This document shows, in pieces, positions 28,683-37,700 of a stretch of 53,778 bases of DNA. Each line of letters starts with the position of its first letter. The first letter of the stretch is position 1. The notes under the pieces are model-generated. The model saw nothing but the letters and a program-made list of their open reading frames with translations. It had not been told where the DNA came from and searched no databases. The stretch spans positions 1 to 53,778 of the forward strand of contig CALVTS010000009.1 in assembly GCA_944363035.1 (NCBI GenBank), written 5' to 3'. A program made the translations under genes and the position numbers. Origin of the DNA: an uncultured Clostridia bacterium (GTDB lineage Bacteria > Bacillota > Clostridia > Christensenellales > CAG-917).

Positions 28683-28946
28683 ATGGATAAACTTCAAAAG
28701 CAAGAGATCATCGCAAAGTACGGTCGCAAAGAGGGCGACACCGGTTCCCCCGAAGTGCAGATCGCGCTTCTCACCGGCAGGATCCAGGAGCTCACCGAGC
28801 ACCTCAAGGTCCACACCAAGGATCATCATTCCAGACGCGGTCTGCTCATGATGGTCGGTCAGAGAAGGAGTTTGCTCGATTACCTCAAAAAGACGGACAT
28901 CGAGCGCTATCGTGCCATCGTCGCGGCGCTGGGTATCAGAAAGTAA
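28683..28946 (+). CDS. rpsO: 30S ribosomal protein S15
   Basis: An 87-residue S15, a primary 16S rRNA-binding protein that joins the central domain early in 30S assembly. The conserved segments [26 protein letters not shown] and [10 protein letters not shown] are intact. AGGAGG precedes the ATG. It is followed by a terminator-like hairpin and then pnp, the widely conserved rpsO-pnp order, in which partial read-through and cleavage between the genes are common. Confidence 0.98.
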   Translation: MDKLQKQEIIAKYGRKEGDTGSPEVQIALLTGRIQELTEHLKVHTKDHHSRRGLLMMVGQRRSLLDYLKKTDIERYRAIVAALGIRK

Positions 28947-28953
28947 AGAGAGT

Positions 28954-28982
28954 CGGGTGCGTTTTCCGCACCCGCTTTTTTA
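28954..28982 (+). terminator. Terminator/attenuator between rpsO and pnp
   Basis: 8-bp stem CGGGTGCG / CGCACCCG followed by C and a T6 run. A second hairpin, GGGCAT / ATGCCC (28991-29008), lies before the pnp Shine-Dalgarno. Confidence 0.8.
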
Positions 28983-29021
28983 TAAAAACGGGGCATGACG
29001 GAATGCCCGGAAGGAGTTAAT

Positions 29022-31136
29022 ATGGAAAGAAAGATCTTCAAAACCACTGTCGGCGGCAGAGAGATGTCCGTCGAGATCGGAGCCTACTGCGGTCAGGCGA
29101 ACGGCAGCTGTATCGTCCGTTGCGGAGACACCGTGGTCATGGTCAACGCCACTATGGCGAAAGAGCCTCGCGAGGGTATGGATTACTTCCCCCTGAGCGT
29201 GGATTACGAAGAAAAGATGTACGCCGTGGGCAAGATCCCCGGCGGCTTCAAGAAGAGAGAGGGCAGAGCGTCCGACAAGGCGATCCTCACCGCGCGCCTC
29301 ATCGACCGCCCCATCCGTCCTCTTTTCCCCAAGGGGATGTACAACGACGTTTCCGTCGTCGCCACCGTGCTTTCGGTGGACACCAACATCCCTCCCGAAG
29401 TGTTCGGCATGATAGGGTCTTCCATCGCGCTGTCCATTTCGGACATCCCGTTTGCGGGCCCCACGGGCTCCGTGGTCGTCGGTATGGTGGACGGCGAGTA
29501 CGTCATCAATCCCGACAGCGCGCAGAGGGCTAAGTCCAAGCTGCACCTCAGCCTCTCCGGCACCCGCGACGCCATCATGATGGTGGAAGCAGGCGCGGAT
29601 GTCGTCACCGAGAAAGAGATGCTCGGCGCCATCCTCTTCGGTCACGAAGAGATCAAGAAGATAGTCGCCTTCATCGACGGTATCGTCGCAGAGGTCGGCA
29701 AGCCCAAGATCGACATCGAGCTCGAGACCATCCCTGCCGACATCGACGCCGCCGTGCGCGCGTATGCCGACAAGAAGATGGACTACGTCCTCGAAAGTTT
29801 CGACCGCACCGAAAGAGACCGCAGGGAAGACGAGCTCAACGCCGACGTCATCGCGCATTTCGCGGATGAGTTCAACGACGTCGCCAAAAAGACCAAGTTC
29901 ATACTTGACAGCCTCTATTACCTCAAAAAGGAAAAGGTCCGCGCCAAGATACTGGACGGCGGCGTGCGTCCCGACGGCAGAAGCCTCACGGACATCCGTC
30001 CCATTTGGTGCGAAGTGGGTCTCCTGCCCAGAGCTCACGGTTCCGCCGTGTTCACAAGAGGGCAGACCCAGGCAATGACCGTCGCCACCCTCGGCACCAT
30101 ATCCGAAGTGCAGAAGCTCGAAGGGCTTGACGACGAGTACTACAAGAGGTATATGCACCAGTACAATATGCCCGGCTACTCCACCGGCGAGGCGAAGCCT
30201 CTCCGTAGCCCCGGCAGACGCGAGATAGGTCACGGCGCACTCGCAGAGCGCGCTCTCGAACCCGTCCTCCCCTCAGAGGAAGAGTTCCCTTACGCCATCC
30301 GCACCGTCAGCGAGATACTCAGCTCCAACGGCTCCACTTCGCAGGCTTCCGTGTGCGGTAGCACCCTCTCCCTTATGGACGCCGGCGTGCCCATCAAGGC
30401 GCCCGTCGCAGGCATCGCGATGGGGCTCATCAAGGACGCCGATCACCACAGAGTGGCAGTGCTCAGCGACATCCAGGGGCTCGAGGACTTCCTCGGCGAC
30501 ATGGACTTCAAGGTCGCCGGCACCTCCGAGGGTATCACCGCCATCCAGATGGACATCAAGATCAAGGGCATAGACGAGGAGATACTCACCAAGGCGCTCG
30601 AACAGGCGCGTCAGGGCAGACTCTTCATCCTGGATAAGATGCTCTCCGTGCTTCCCGCTCCCCGCAATGAGCTCAGCAAGTGGGCGCCCAAGATCGTCTC
30701 CTTCTCCATCGATCCCGACAAGATCCGCGACGTCATCGGCAGCGGCGGCAAGACCATCAACAAGATCATCGACGAGACCGGCGTCAAGATCGACATCAAC
30801 GACGAAGGGCAGATCTTCATCGCCTCCAACGACATGGATGCCATCGCAAAAGCCCGCACCATCGTCGAGAACATCGTCCGCGACGTCGAAGTCGGCGATG
30901 TCTACGAGGGCAAGGTCGTCAAGATCATGGAGAACGACAAAGGTCAGTTCGGCGCGAGCGTCAACTTCGCTCCCGGCAAGGACGGCATGATCCATATCTC
31001 CAAGCTCTCCAAAGAGAGAGTGGACAAAGTCACCGATGTCGTCAATGTCGGCGATATCGTCCTCGTCAAAGTCATCAAGATAGACGAGAAGCATAGGGTG
31101 GATCTGCGCCTGAAAGAGATCCTCAAAAAAGCCTGA
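29022..31136 (+). CDS. pnp: Polyribonucleotide nucleotidyltransferase
   Basis: A 704-residue PNPase that degrades RNA 3'-5' by phosphorolysis. Order: two RNase PH domains separated by an alpha-helical domain, then KH (GSGGKTINKIIDETG, about 570-625) and S1 (GDVYEGKVV to the C-terminus). AAGGAG precedes the ATG at 29022; a longer open frame upstream lacks support. Its last codon and TGA are also the first four bases of a 125-bp palindromic element (CTGA end), so the gene ends inside a repeat that also forms a terminator. See the repeat at 31133. Confidence 0.97.
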   Translation: MERKIFKTTVGGREMSVEIGAYCGQANGSCIVRCGDTVVMVNATMAKEPREGMDYFPLSVDYEEKMYAVGKIPGGFKKREGRASDKAILTARLIDRPIRPLFPKGMYNDVSVVATVLSVDTNIPPEVFGMIGSSIALSISDIPFAGPTGSVVVGMVDGEYVINPDSAQRAKSKLHLSLSGTRDAIMMVEAGADVVTEKEMLGAILFGHEEIKKIVAFIDGIVAEVGKPKIDIELETIPADIDAAVRAYADKKMDYVLESFDRTERDRREDELNADVIAHFADEFNDVAKKTKFILDSLYYLKKEKVRAKILDGGVRPDGRSLTDIRPIWCEVGLLPRAHGSAVFTRGQTQAMTVATLGTISEVQKLEGLDDEYYKRYMHQYNMPGYSTGEAKPLRSPGRREIGHGALAERALEPVLPSEEEFPYAIRTVSEILSSNGSTSQASVCGSTLSLMDAGVPIKAPVAGIAMGLIKDADHHRVAVLSDIQGLEDFLGDMDFKVAGTSEGITAIQMDIKIKGIDEEILTKALEQARQGRLFILDKMLSVLPAPRNELSKWAPKIVSFSIDPDKIRDVIGSGGKTINKIIDETGVKIDINDEGQIFIASNDMDAIAKARTIVENIVRDVEVGDVYEGKVVKIMENDKGQFGASVNFAPGKDGMIHISKLSKERVDKVTDVVNVGDIVLVKVIKIDEKHRVDLRLKEILKKA

Positions 31137-31257
31137 CGCTGTCATTTAGCGACCTGCTTTGTCAAAGCCCCTTCCGCAATGCGGTCACGTACGCACTAGT
31201 ACGCTCCCTTTTGCGGAAGGGGCTTTTTCGCGCATCTCATCTAAATGACAGCGTCAG
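31133..31257. repeat. 125-bp palindromic element at the pnp stop codon (copy A)
   Basis: Outer arms are perfect over 17 bp, CTGACGCTGTCATTTAG (31133-31149) with CTAAATGACAGCGTCAG (31241-31257). Inner stem AAAGCCCCTTCCGCAA (31164-31179) pairs perfectly with 31211-31226. The apex is CACGTACG-cacta-GTACGCTC. TGA at 31134-31136 is the pnp stop. A T run follows the inner stem, so the RNA should act as a terminator. Confidence 0.85.
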
Positions 31258-31306
31258 CCAAAGTAAGCAGGGGCTTTCGCGTTCTGCATCCGAATATCGC
31301 GCTCAG
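31258..31306. repeat. Orphan right half of the palindromic element
   Basis: GTAAGCAGGGGCTTTCGCG, then the conserved right end CATCCGAATATCG...CTCAG, with no matching left half directly before it. Confidence 0.6.
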
Positions 31307-31620
31307 GTGGATAGGCGTCGTGATAGATCGGCGAACAGCTTTGTTAAAGCCTCTGCCGTAGATGCTCACGTACGTCTGTGTACGCTCCCGCGTCGCGATG
31401 CGCGCCGAACTTTGCAAAAGCCGCTCATCAGAGCGGCTTTCACTTTGCCCTTGCGCGCCCGCTCCTTATACCCCACAAAGTGTCCTCGCTTCGTTGCGGT
31501 ACTTTGCAGGGACCCCGAATATTACCCCACAAAGTGTCCTCGCTACGCTGTGGTACTTTGTGGGGACCCCGTAAGCAGAGGCTTTTTCGCGCTCTTCATC
31601 ACAAAAAGCTTAGCCTAAGC
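31307..31620. repeat. Long variant of the palindromic element (copy B)
   Basis: Contains the apex CACGTACG-tctgt-GTACGCTC (from 31367), but the inner stem AAAGCCTCTGC (31346-31356) pairs with GCAGAGGCTTT about 220 bases later (31575-31585). Between them is a module with hairpins AAAGCCGCTC / GAGCGGCTTT and CCCCACAAAGT / ACTTTGTGGGG, shared with copies D and E near 52.4 kb. Confidence 0.65.
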
Positions 31621-31678
31621 CAATTATGTTGAGATAAATTTTCAAATCGTACAACCACTATACTTTTAATTCTATATT

Positions 31679-31759
31679 TCCAATTTGGACACTTGGGGAC
31701 GTGTTTAAAATGTCCAAAAAGTGGACATAATTAACACGTCCCCAAGTGTCCAAATTGGA
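31679..31759. repeat. 81-bp palindrome, copy 1
   Basis: 27-bp perfect arms (31679-31705 with 31733-31759; core TTGGACACTTGGGGACGTG) around an inner ATGTCCA-aaaag-TGGACAT hairpin. A second copy lies at 31920-31990. Confidence 0.85.
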
Positions 31760-31919
31760 GAGAGAAATGTCTATAAAAGGGCGAATGTTTGGTGGGTGAA
31801 AGAGAAGAGCAGGGGAGGAAACGTCAGTAAACAGTAGGGTTTTAAAGAAAAGCGCAAGCGCGAGGGAAGATTTGAGAAAGAAAAGAGTAGAAGTGAAAGA
31901 TAGCAATGTATATTGTAAT
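31760..31919. other. AT- and purine-rich spacer between two palindromes
   Basis: 160 bases rich in G and A on this strand, unlike the surrounding GC-rich coding DNA. No gene is recognised. Confidence 0.5.
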
Positions 31920-31990
31920 TTTGGACATTTGGGGACGTGTTTAAAATGTCCAAAAAATGGACAAAATAAACACGTCCCCAAGTGTCCAAA
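31920..31990. repeat. 71-bp palindrome, copy 2
   Basis: 23-bp arms (31920-31942 with 31968-31990) with one mismatch around GTCCA-aaaaa-TGGAC, nearly the same sequence as copy 1. It lies 40 bases past the ylxY stop and may act as its terminator. Confidence 0.8.
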
Positions 31991-32030
31991 TTGGAAAGAG
32001 AGGAGTCGATATGGTGGCGGGAGATGGTTT

Positions 32031-32768
32031 TTAGAGGGAGAGCACCGTGGTCACGGTGTCGGCGGCGAGTCCCGTCGAGGCGATGCCGTCTAAGATCGCG
32101 GGGAGGGCTTTCACGGTCTCGGCGGTGGGGTGCATCAGGATGAGGTCGCCCGCCTTTATGTCTTTGAGGGCGCGCTCCGTGATGAGGGCGGAGTCGTGGT
32201 CCCGCCAGTCTATCGTATCTCTCGTCCACATGACCACGGTGTAGCCGAGGGAATCGCACACGTCGAACATCGCTTCCCCCATGCTTCCGGAGGGCGGCGC
32301 GAAGAGTTTCGGAAGGGCGGCTTCTCGGGTGGTTTCGTCCAGGTCCGATAGGGTGGCGGCGAGGAGTTTTTCGGTGAGGAGTATCTCGGCTCTGTTCTGT
32401 TCGCGGGAGAGGGCGGCGTGGTCGCGGTGCAGATAGCCGTGGTTGGCGAGTTCGAAGCCCTGAGCCGCGAGGCGCACCACGGCGTCGCCGTTTCTTTCCG
32501 CCCATTTGCCCCCCACAAAGAAGGTGGTGTTCCAGCCGCGATCAGCGATGAGAGCCGCGATCTCCTCTACGTATTCCGTGCCCTCGTATACATTGAACAT
32601 CAAAGCGACTCTGCCGCTCTCCGGGTCGCCCTCGTATACGGCGTTTCCTGCGAGGATGACCTCGCCGCTTCCGGAGGAGAGTGCGGCGACGGTTGTCGCG
32701 AGCACGGCTCCCAATACGACGCATATGACTATATTGGCGGTCACGGTGCGGAATCTGCGCTCTTTCAT
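32031..32768 (-). CDS. ylxY: YlxY-like polysaccharide deacetylase-family protein
   Basis: A 245-residue protein with an N-terminal membrane helix (about 12-30) and a NodB-type domain facing outside. The first NodB motif, normally TFDDG, reads MFNVYEG, so the catalytic Asp is missing; NHGYLH keeps both zinc-type histidines and TFFVGGKW the usual following strand. YlxY homologues share a comparable NV-G motif, so activity may be lost or changed family-wide. In Bacillus ylxY follows pnp and precedes mlpA; here the same three genes adjoin but ylxY is inverted. No Shine-Dalgarno; CATAAT lies seven bases before the ATG. Confidence 0.8.
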   Translation of the reverse strand: MKERRFRTVTANIVICVVLGAVLATTVAALSSGSGEVILAGNAVYEGDPESGRVALMFNVYEGTEYVEEIAALIADRGWNTTFFVGGKWAERNGDAVVRLAAQGFELANHGYLHRDHAALSREQNRAEILLTEKLLAATLSDLDETTREAALPKLFAPPSGSMGEAMFDVCDSLGYTVVMWTRDTIDWRDHDSALITERALKDIKAGDLILMHPTAETVKALPAILDGIASTGLAADTVTTVLSL

Positions 32769-32781
32769 ACTACAAATTATG

Positions 32782-32810
32782 TTTGCGCGGGCGGGGATAT
32801 GTGGTATAAT
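32782..32810 (+). promoter_or_regulatory. mlpA promoter, predicted leaderless
   Basis: TTTGCG (32782-32787), 17-base spacer, extended -10 TGGTATAAT ending at 32810, then six bases to the ATG at 32817. No Shine-Dalgarno is present between. Confidence 0.7.
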
Positions 32811-32816
32811 GACGGC

Positions 32817-34079
32817 ATGAACGAAATGATAGAATTTGACAGCGGGCTGAAGCTCGTGGTGTCTCCCAATCCCGCGGTGCGTTCGGTGTCCGCGGGGGTG
32901 TTCGTGGGGGCGGGCTCGGCATACGAGAGGGCGGAGGTCTCGGGCATTTCCCACCTCATCGAGCACATGATGTTCAAGGGCACGAAAAACCGTTCCGCTT
33001 TCGATATCGTGAACGAGATAGACTCCCTCGGCGCGCAGATCAACGCGTATACCACCAAGACAAACACCTGCTATTACACTTTGTCCCGCGACGTGCACGC
33101 TGCCGAGTGCATGGACGTGCTTTCGGATATGTATTTCAATGCCGAATTCGCGCCCGAGGAACTGAAAAAGGAGAAAAAGGTCGTGTTGGAGGAGCTCAGC
33201 GAGAGCGAGGATACCCCCGACGACCTTTGTATGGAAAAGCTCTCTTCGGCGTTTTTCAAGGGACATTCTCTCGAAAAGCCCATCCTTGGCACAAGAAAGA
33301 GCCTCCACGCGCTCACCGCAGAGGATCTGCACGAATATAAGGACGAGTTTTACGTCCCGGGCGGCACAGTCATATCCCTTGCCGGCAATCTGACCGTCTC
33401 GGAGGGGGTGCGGCTTGCCGAAAGATATTTCGAGAACAAGTTCGACGGAGCGCAGGAGAGCCCGCGTCGTCCCCTCGAAAAAGCGCCCATGAAGGGGACG
33501 TTCGCCCACGCCAAGAGGGAGATCGAACAGGCGCACATCGCGTTTGCATTCCCCGGAGCGGCTTACGATACGGAGGAAAACTTCGCTTCGAGACTGCTCG
33601 CCGCCGTGTTCGGCACCGAAATGTCCTCGCGCCTCTTCCAGAGCGTAAGGGAAAGGCTGGGATTGTGTTACAGCATCATAGGGTATCCCACCGCCTACGA
33701 AAACAACGGCGCATTCATCATCTATACCTCCATGAACCCCGACAGCGTGGAACTCGCTGTCTCGGCGATAAAGAGGGAGATAGAGCTCCTGCTTTCGGAC
33801 GGCATCACGGTGCAGGAACTCAAAAAGGGCAAGGAACAGATAGTCACGAGCATGGTGCTCGGGCAGGAGAGCACCTCCGCCGTCATGCGCGGTATGGGCA
33901 GACACGCGGTGGTGACGGGCAAACTTTACGACATAGACGAGCAGATAGCCAAGGTGGAAGCGCTCACCTGCGGCGACGTGTCGGACGCGGCAAGGCGCAT
34001 ATTCGATTTCGACAGAATGTCCGCGAGCATGGTGTCCGCGTCCGTGTCGGACGTGCGCAAAATGATGAGGGAAGCATAA
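32817..34079 (+). CDS. mlpA: M16-family zinc peptidase (MlpA/YmxG, processing-peptidase-like)
   Basis: A 420-residue M16 peptidase with the inverted zinc motif HLIEH (46-50) and a downstream acidic ligand region (AAECMDVLSDMYFN), then the M16 C-terminal domain with SRLFQSVRERLGLCYS. The two-domain layout matches the half-size MPP-beta-like group. In Bacillus the gene lies beside ylxY and pnp, and a regulatory effect on protease production was reported. The ATG at 32817 begins the family-typical MNEMIEFDSGLKLV; with TATAAT six bases upstream, translation is probably leaderless. Confidence 0.9.
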   Translation: MNEMIEFDSGLKLVVSPNPAVRSVSAGVFVGAGSAYERAEVSGISHLIEHMMFKGTKNRSAFDIVNEIDSLGAQINAYTTKTNTCYYTLSRDVHAAECMDVLSDMYFNAEFAPEELKKEKKVVLEELSESEDTPDDLCMEKLSSAFFKGHSLEKPILGTRKSLHALTAEDLHEYKDEFYVPGGTVISLAGNLTVSEGVRLAERYFENKFDGAQESPRRPLEKAPMKGTFAHAKREIEQAHIAFAFPGAAYDTEENFASRLLAAVFGTEMSSRLFQSVRERLGLCYSIIGYPTAYENNGAFIIYTSMNPDSVELAVSAIKREIELLLSDGITVQELKKGKEQIVTSMVLGQESTSAVMRGMGRHAVVTGKLYDIDEQIAKVEALTCGDVSDAARRIFDFDRMSASMVSASVSDVRKMMREA

Positions 34080-34089
34080 GGAGAAAGCT

Positions 34090-34524
34090 ATGGCAAAGGA
34101 AATAAACAGAGTGGACAACGAGTTTTTCGAGGGCACGGACTTCGGCGGGATGGACAAATTGGACGTCATCTTCGCCATGCAGGAGAAATTCGATCAGGAC
34201 GTGATAAAAAATCGCGGCTTGCAGGACGTCACCCCCGAGGAGTGGATACAGAAGCAGACTCTCGCCATGCTGAGCGAGCTTGCCGAGCTCATCGCGGAGG
34301 TCAACTTCAAGTGGTGGAAGAATCCGAGACCGGTCTCGGAGGACAACGTGAGAGAGGAGCTTGTGGACATCCTCCACTTTTTCGTGGGGATGTGCAACCG
34401 CTCCGGGATGGGGAGCGAGGAGCTCTTCGGCCGCTATATCAAGAAGAACGAGGAGAACTTCAAACGGCAGTACGGCGCCTCGGCAAAGCCCGGGTACTCT
34501 CTGTTTGAGGGAAAACGAGAATAG
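34090..34524 (+). CDS. All-alpha dUTPase/MazG-like NTP pyrophosphatase
   Basis: A 144-residue protein matching the dimeric all-alpha dUTPase family: QKQTLAMLSELAELIAEV, KWWKNPRPV, EELVDILHFFVGM and KKNEENFKRQYG. The Glu/Asp residues in the first and third motifs bind magnesium. Such enzymes hydrolyse dUTP (and dUDP) to keep uracil out of DNA. AAGGAG precedes the ATG ten bases after mlpA, so it is probably the second gene of that operon. It adds to several nucleotide-sanitation genes in the window. Confidence 0.88.
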   Translation: MAKEINRVDNEFFEGTDFGGMDKLDVIFAMQEKFDQDVIKNRGLQDVTPEEWIQKQTLAMLSELAELIAEVNFKWWKNPRPVSEDNVREELVDILHFFVGMCNRSGMGSEELFGRYIKKNEENFKRQYGASAKPGYSLFEGKRE

Positions 34525-34620
34525 TTTTGCGGGGTTTCCGAGAGTACGGCGGCATTTGACGCGGCGCGGATATCGCAATGGCGCAGGAGGGCGGCGTATG
34601 CCCGTCGGGCGGCTTGAATG

Positions 34621-34657
34621 AGAGGGGAGGAAACTCCCTTTTCTCTTTTCTTTTTAT
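34621..34657 (+). terminator. Terminator after the dUTPase gene
   Basis: GGGAG-gaaa-CTCCC stem with a GNRA-type loop followed by a long T-rich run. The preceding 96 bases hold nothing recognisable. Confidence 0.6.
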
Positions 34658-34683
34658 GCCTCCGAGGGAAGCATAATTTTCGC

Positions 34684-34712
34684 TTGTTTTTGCATATATA
34701 GTATGGTATAAT
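34684..34712 (+). promoter_or_regulatory. Promoter of the ftsK-rimO-pgsA operon
   Basis: TTGTTT (34684-34689), 17-base spacer and extended -10 TGGTATAAT ending at 34712. GGAAGG precedes the ATG at 34745. Confidence 0.75.
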
Positions 34713-34744
34713 TGTCAAAAATAACGAGATGTGGGAAGGTGCGT

Positions 34745-37700
34745 ATGAACGACACTAGGCAGATGAGAGCCAACACGGGCAACAGGATCGCATTGGGCGT
34801 CCTGATCCTGCTCGTCGCGCTTTTCATATTCATCTGCACCTGCGGCGCTTTCGGCGGAGTGGGGGATATGGTGTCGTCCGTGTTTGTCGGCTTCTTCGGA
34901 CTGGCGGATTTTGCGTATTCGCTGGTGGCGATAGTGGCGGGCATCGCGGTGATATTCAACTTCCGCGTCAAGGCGCGTCCCGCAAAGATAGCGAAACTCG
35001 CGCTCATGTTCCTCTGCGGGGTGTGGGCGCTCCACGTCTATTCCTCCTCGGCTCACTTTGCCGCAAACGGCAACTACGGCGACTATCTCGTTGCGTGCTA
35101 TGAGGGCGGGAACACCGCCGGCGGGATGTTTTTCGGCATAATATCCTATCCGCTCATGAAGGTCATCACCACGGTGGGCGCGCTCGTCGTGGTATGCGCG
35201 GTGTTTTTCGTCATCGCGTTCTTTGCCCTCCTGCCCACGGTGAAGAGGGACGTGACCTATGTCTCCGTCCCCGAGAAACAGCGCAACAAGCGCGGTTCGC
35301 GCATAGGCAGACAGAAAGCCCCCACCATCACGGACTTTTCGGCGCCGGAGGGGAGCAATCCCCTTTATGTCGTAGACGTCGAAGGGGATCCCCTTTCCTC
35401 AGAGCCCCGCAGGAAAAAGGGCGCGGAAGGGTACGACCCCCTCTATCCCAACGCGGGAGCGCGCTATGAGGACGAACTGAGAGAGAGTTCTCCCCGTCCC
35501 GACAGATTTTCCTCTCAAAGCCTCGCCAGAGACATACTCTTCAATCCCAATCCGAGGGAGGAGAGTTTTTCGGATTACAGGACCATCACCAATCCCGACG
35601 AAGCCCTCACAAATCCTTCCGCGCCGTACAGCGCGATGCGCAGGAGCGAGCTCAGGCGCAGGCTGGGCGTTGACGACGCCGATTCCATGGCGCGCGACAT
35701 CGTGCGCGAACGCTATTTCGGGGAGTCTCCCCGCGCGGCGGAAAAGACGGAACCCGAAGAGGAGCGCGGCGGGAGCAATATCATCGACCCCAACGCAAGG
35801 GGGGCTTCCGCGCTGGGATATTCCTCTTTCGACGCGCTGAAAGCGGACAGGACGAAGCAGTTCGGCGCGATGTTCGGAGCTTCCGCCTCTCCGCTGTCCT
35901 CTCAGTCAGCTTACGGCGGAAATGCCGAGAGCGGCGTGAAGAGGGAAGTCCCAAAGCCCACGCGCAAGATGGAGAGACCTCAACCTCGTCCCGCAGAGCG
36001 TCCCGCCGAGGAGAGATCCGCCGCGAATATGGCGGGTCTGCACGGCAGCGTTTCCCGCGCCATAACGGGGGAGGAGAAGGTCTCCGCGCCAGAGGCGCAC
36101 GACATCCCCGACGTCATGGCATACGAGAGAGCGGCTTCTCCGGACGCCAAGCGTGCCGCCGGGTTCGAATCCGCCGTGGAAGCGGCTCAGCGCGCGGTCA
36201 GGGAAAGACAGTCCGAACAGCCTTCCGCCGAGAGTCAGAAATTTGCGGATAAGGGGAGCGCGGTCTCCCGCGAGAACGGAGTGCCGAGAGCGTTCAGGGG
36301 CACGGCGATGAGCAGAGAAGAGGCGTCCGCCGCAAAGAAGGAGGAGGGGGGTCTCTCTTCCCCCGCGGAGCGCATACGTCCCGCGACTCCCGCCGAGAGC
36401 GAGGTGCGCAAGCCTGCCGAAAACGCCGCCGAGAGGTCTGCGAGAGCGGAGAAGGGTACGGAAATGCCTCCTGCGGCAGAGAAGAGCGCGGGGAGCAATC
36501 CTTTCGCGACTTCGGGCTCGGACAAGACGCAGGGGAGCGCGGAGGCTCGCAGGCGTATGGAAGAAGCCATCGCAAAGGGCGTCCCCAAGGAAGAGAACGT
36601 CGATTTCGACGCAAAAGGTCCCGTCATACAGCAATCCATGTTTGCCAAACAGCAGATGGAGAACATTGCCAAGGCGCGCCGCGAAGCGCCTCCCATCGCG
36701 AGCTACGAGCGCATCGCGGAGGAGAGGAGCAAGCGAGTGTATTCTCCCCGCGACAAGAGCCTGCAAAAGACGGAGAATCTCGCGAAAAAGGTCGCCAAGG
36801 AGAGCGGCGAACGCATGACGCAGGTGAGCATCGACCAAGCCATTTCTCGGGTCACTCCCAGGAAACCATACGTCCCTCCGTCCGTCAAACTTCTTCTGCC
36901 TCCCGAAAAGGAAGTGGATCAGAACGAGGACTACGAGAAGAAGAAAGAGGCGATATGCGAGGCTCTGGCATTCTTCGGCGTAGGCGCGGAGGTGACCGAG
37001 ATAAAGGTGGGTCCCACATTCTCTCTTTACACCCTGCGCGTAGAGATGCCCAAGGGCAAATCGGTGAGCAGTCTGGTGAGTTACGAGAACGATATCGCCA
37101 TGCGTATGGAGGAAAAGAGCGTGCGCATCATCGCGCCCATCCCCGGCAAGAACGCCGTGGGCGTGGAAGTGCCCAACAAGCGCCGCCGCACCGTGCGTAT
37201 GAGCGAGCTGTTGCTGTCTCCCGCCTACAACGGGGCGGCGACTCCCACCACCTGCGCGCTGGGCGAGGATCTTTACGGCACGATCTATACCTCCGACATC
37301 AGGGAATTCCCGCACATCCTCATCGCGGGCACCACGGGTTCGGGCAAGAGCGTTTTCGTGCATTCCATCATCATGAGCCTGCTTTTCAGAGCATCTCCCG
37401 ACGAAGTGCGCTTCATCATGATAGACCCCAAGATGGTGGAGTTCACAAAGTACGAGGGCATCCCCCATCTCATGCTGGACGAGATAATCTTCGCGGCGGA
37501 CAAGGCGATACGCGCCCTCAACTGGGCGATCTCCGAAATGCAACGCAGGATAGAGTATTTCGCGCAACTGCATTTCCGCGACATCGACGAATACAACCGC
37601 AACTGCGAGCAGATAGGCTCCGAAAAGATGCCCCGTATCGTCATCATAGTGGACGAGCTCGCCGACCTCATGGCGACGGGCAAGAAGGCGGTGGAAGAGG

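Noticed and set aside
31133..32030. Insertion sequence between pnp and ylxY
   Set aside because: No transposase or partial transposase frame is present; only palindromes and repeat fragments are seen.
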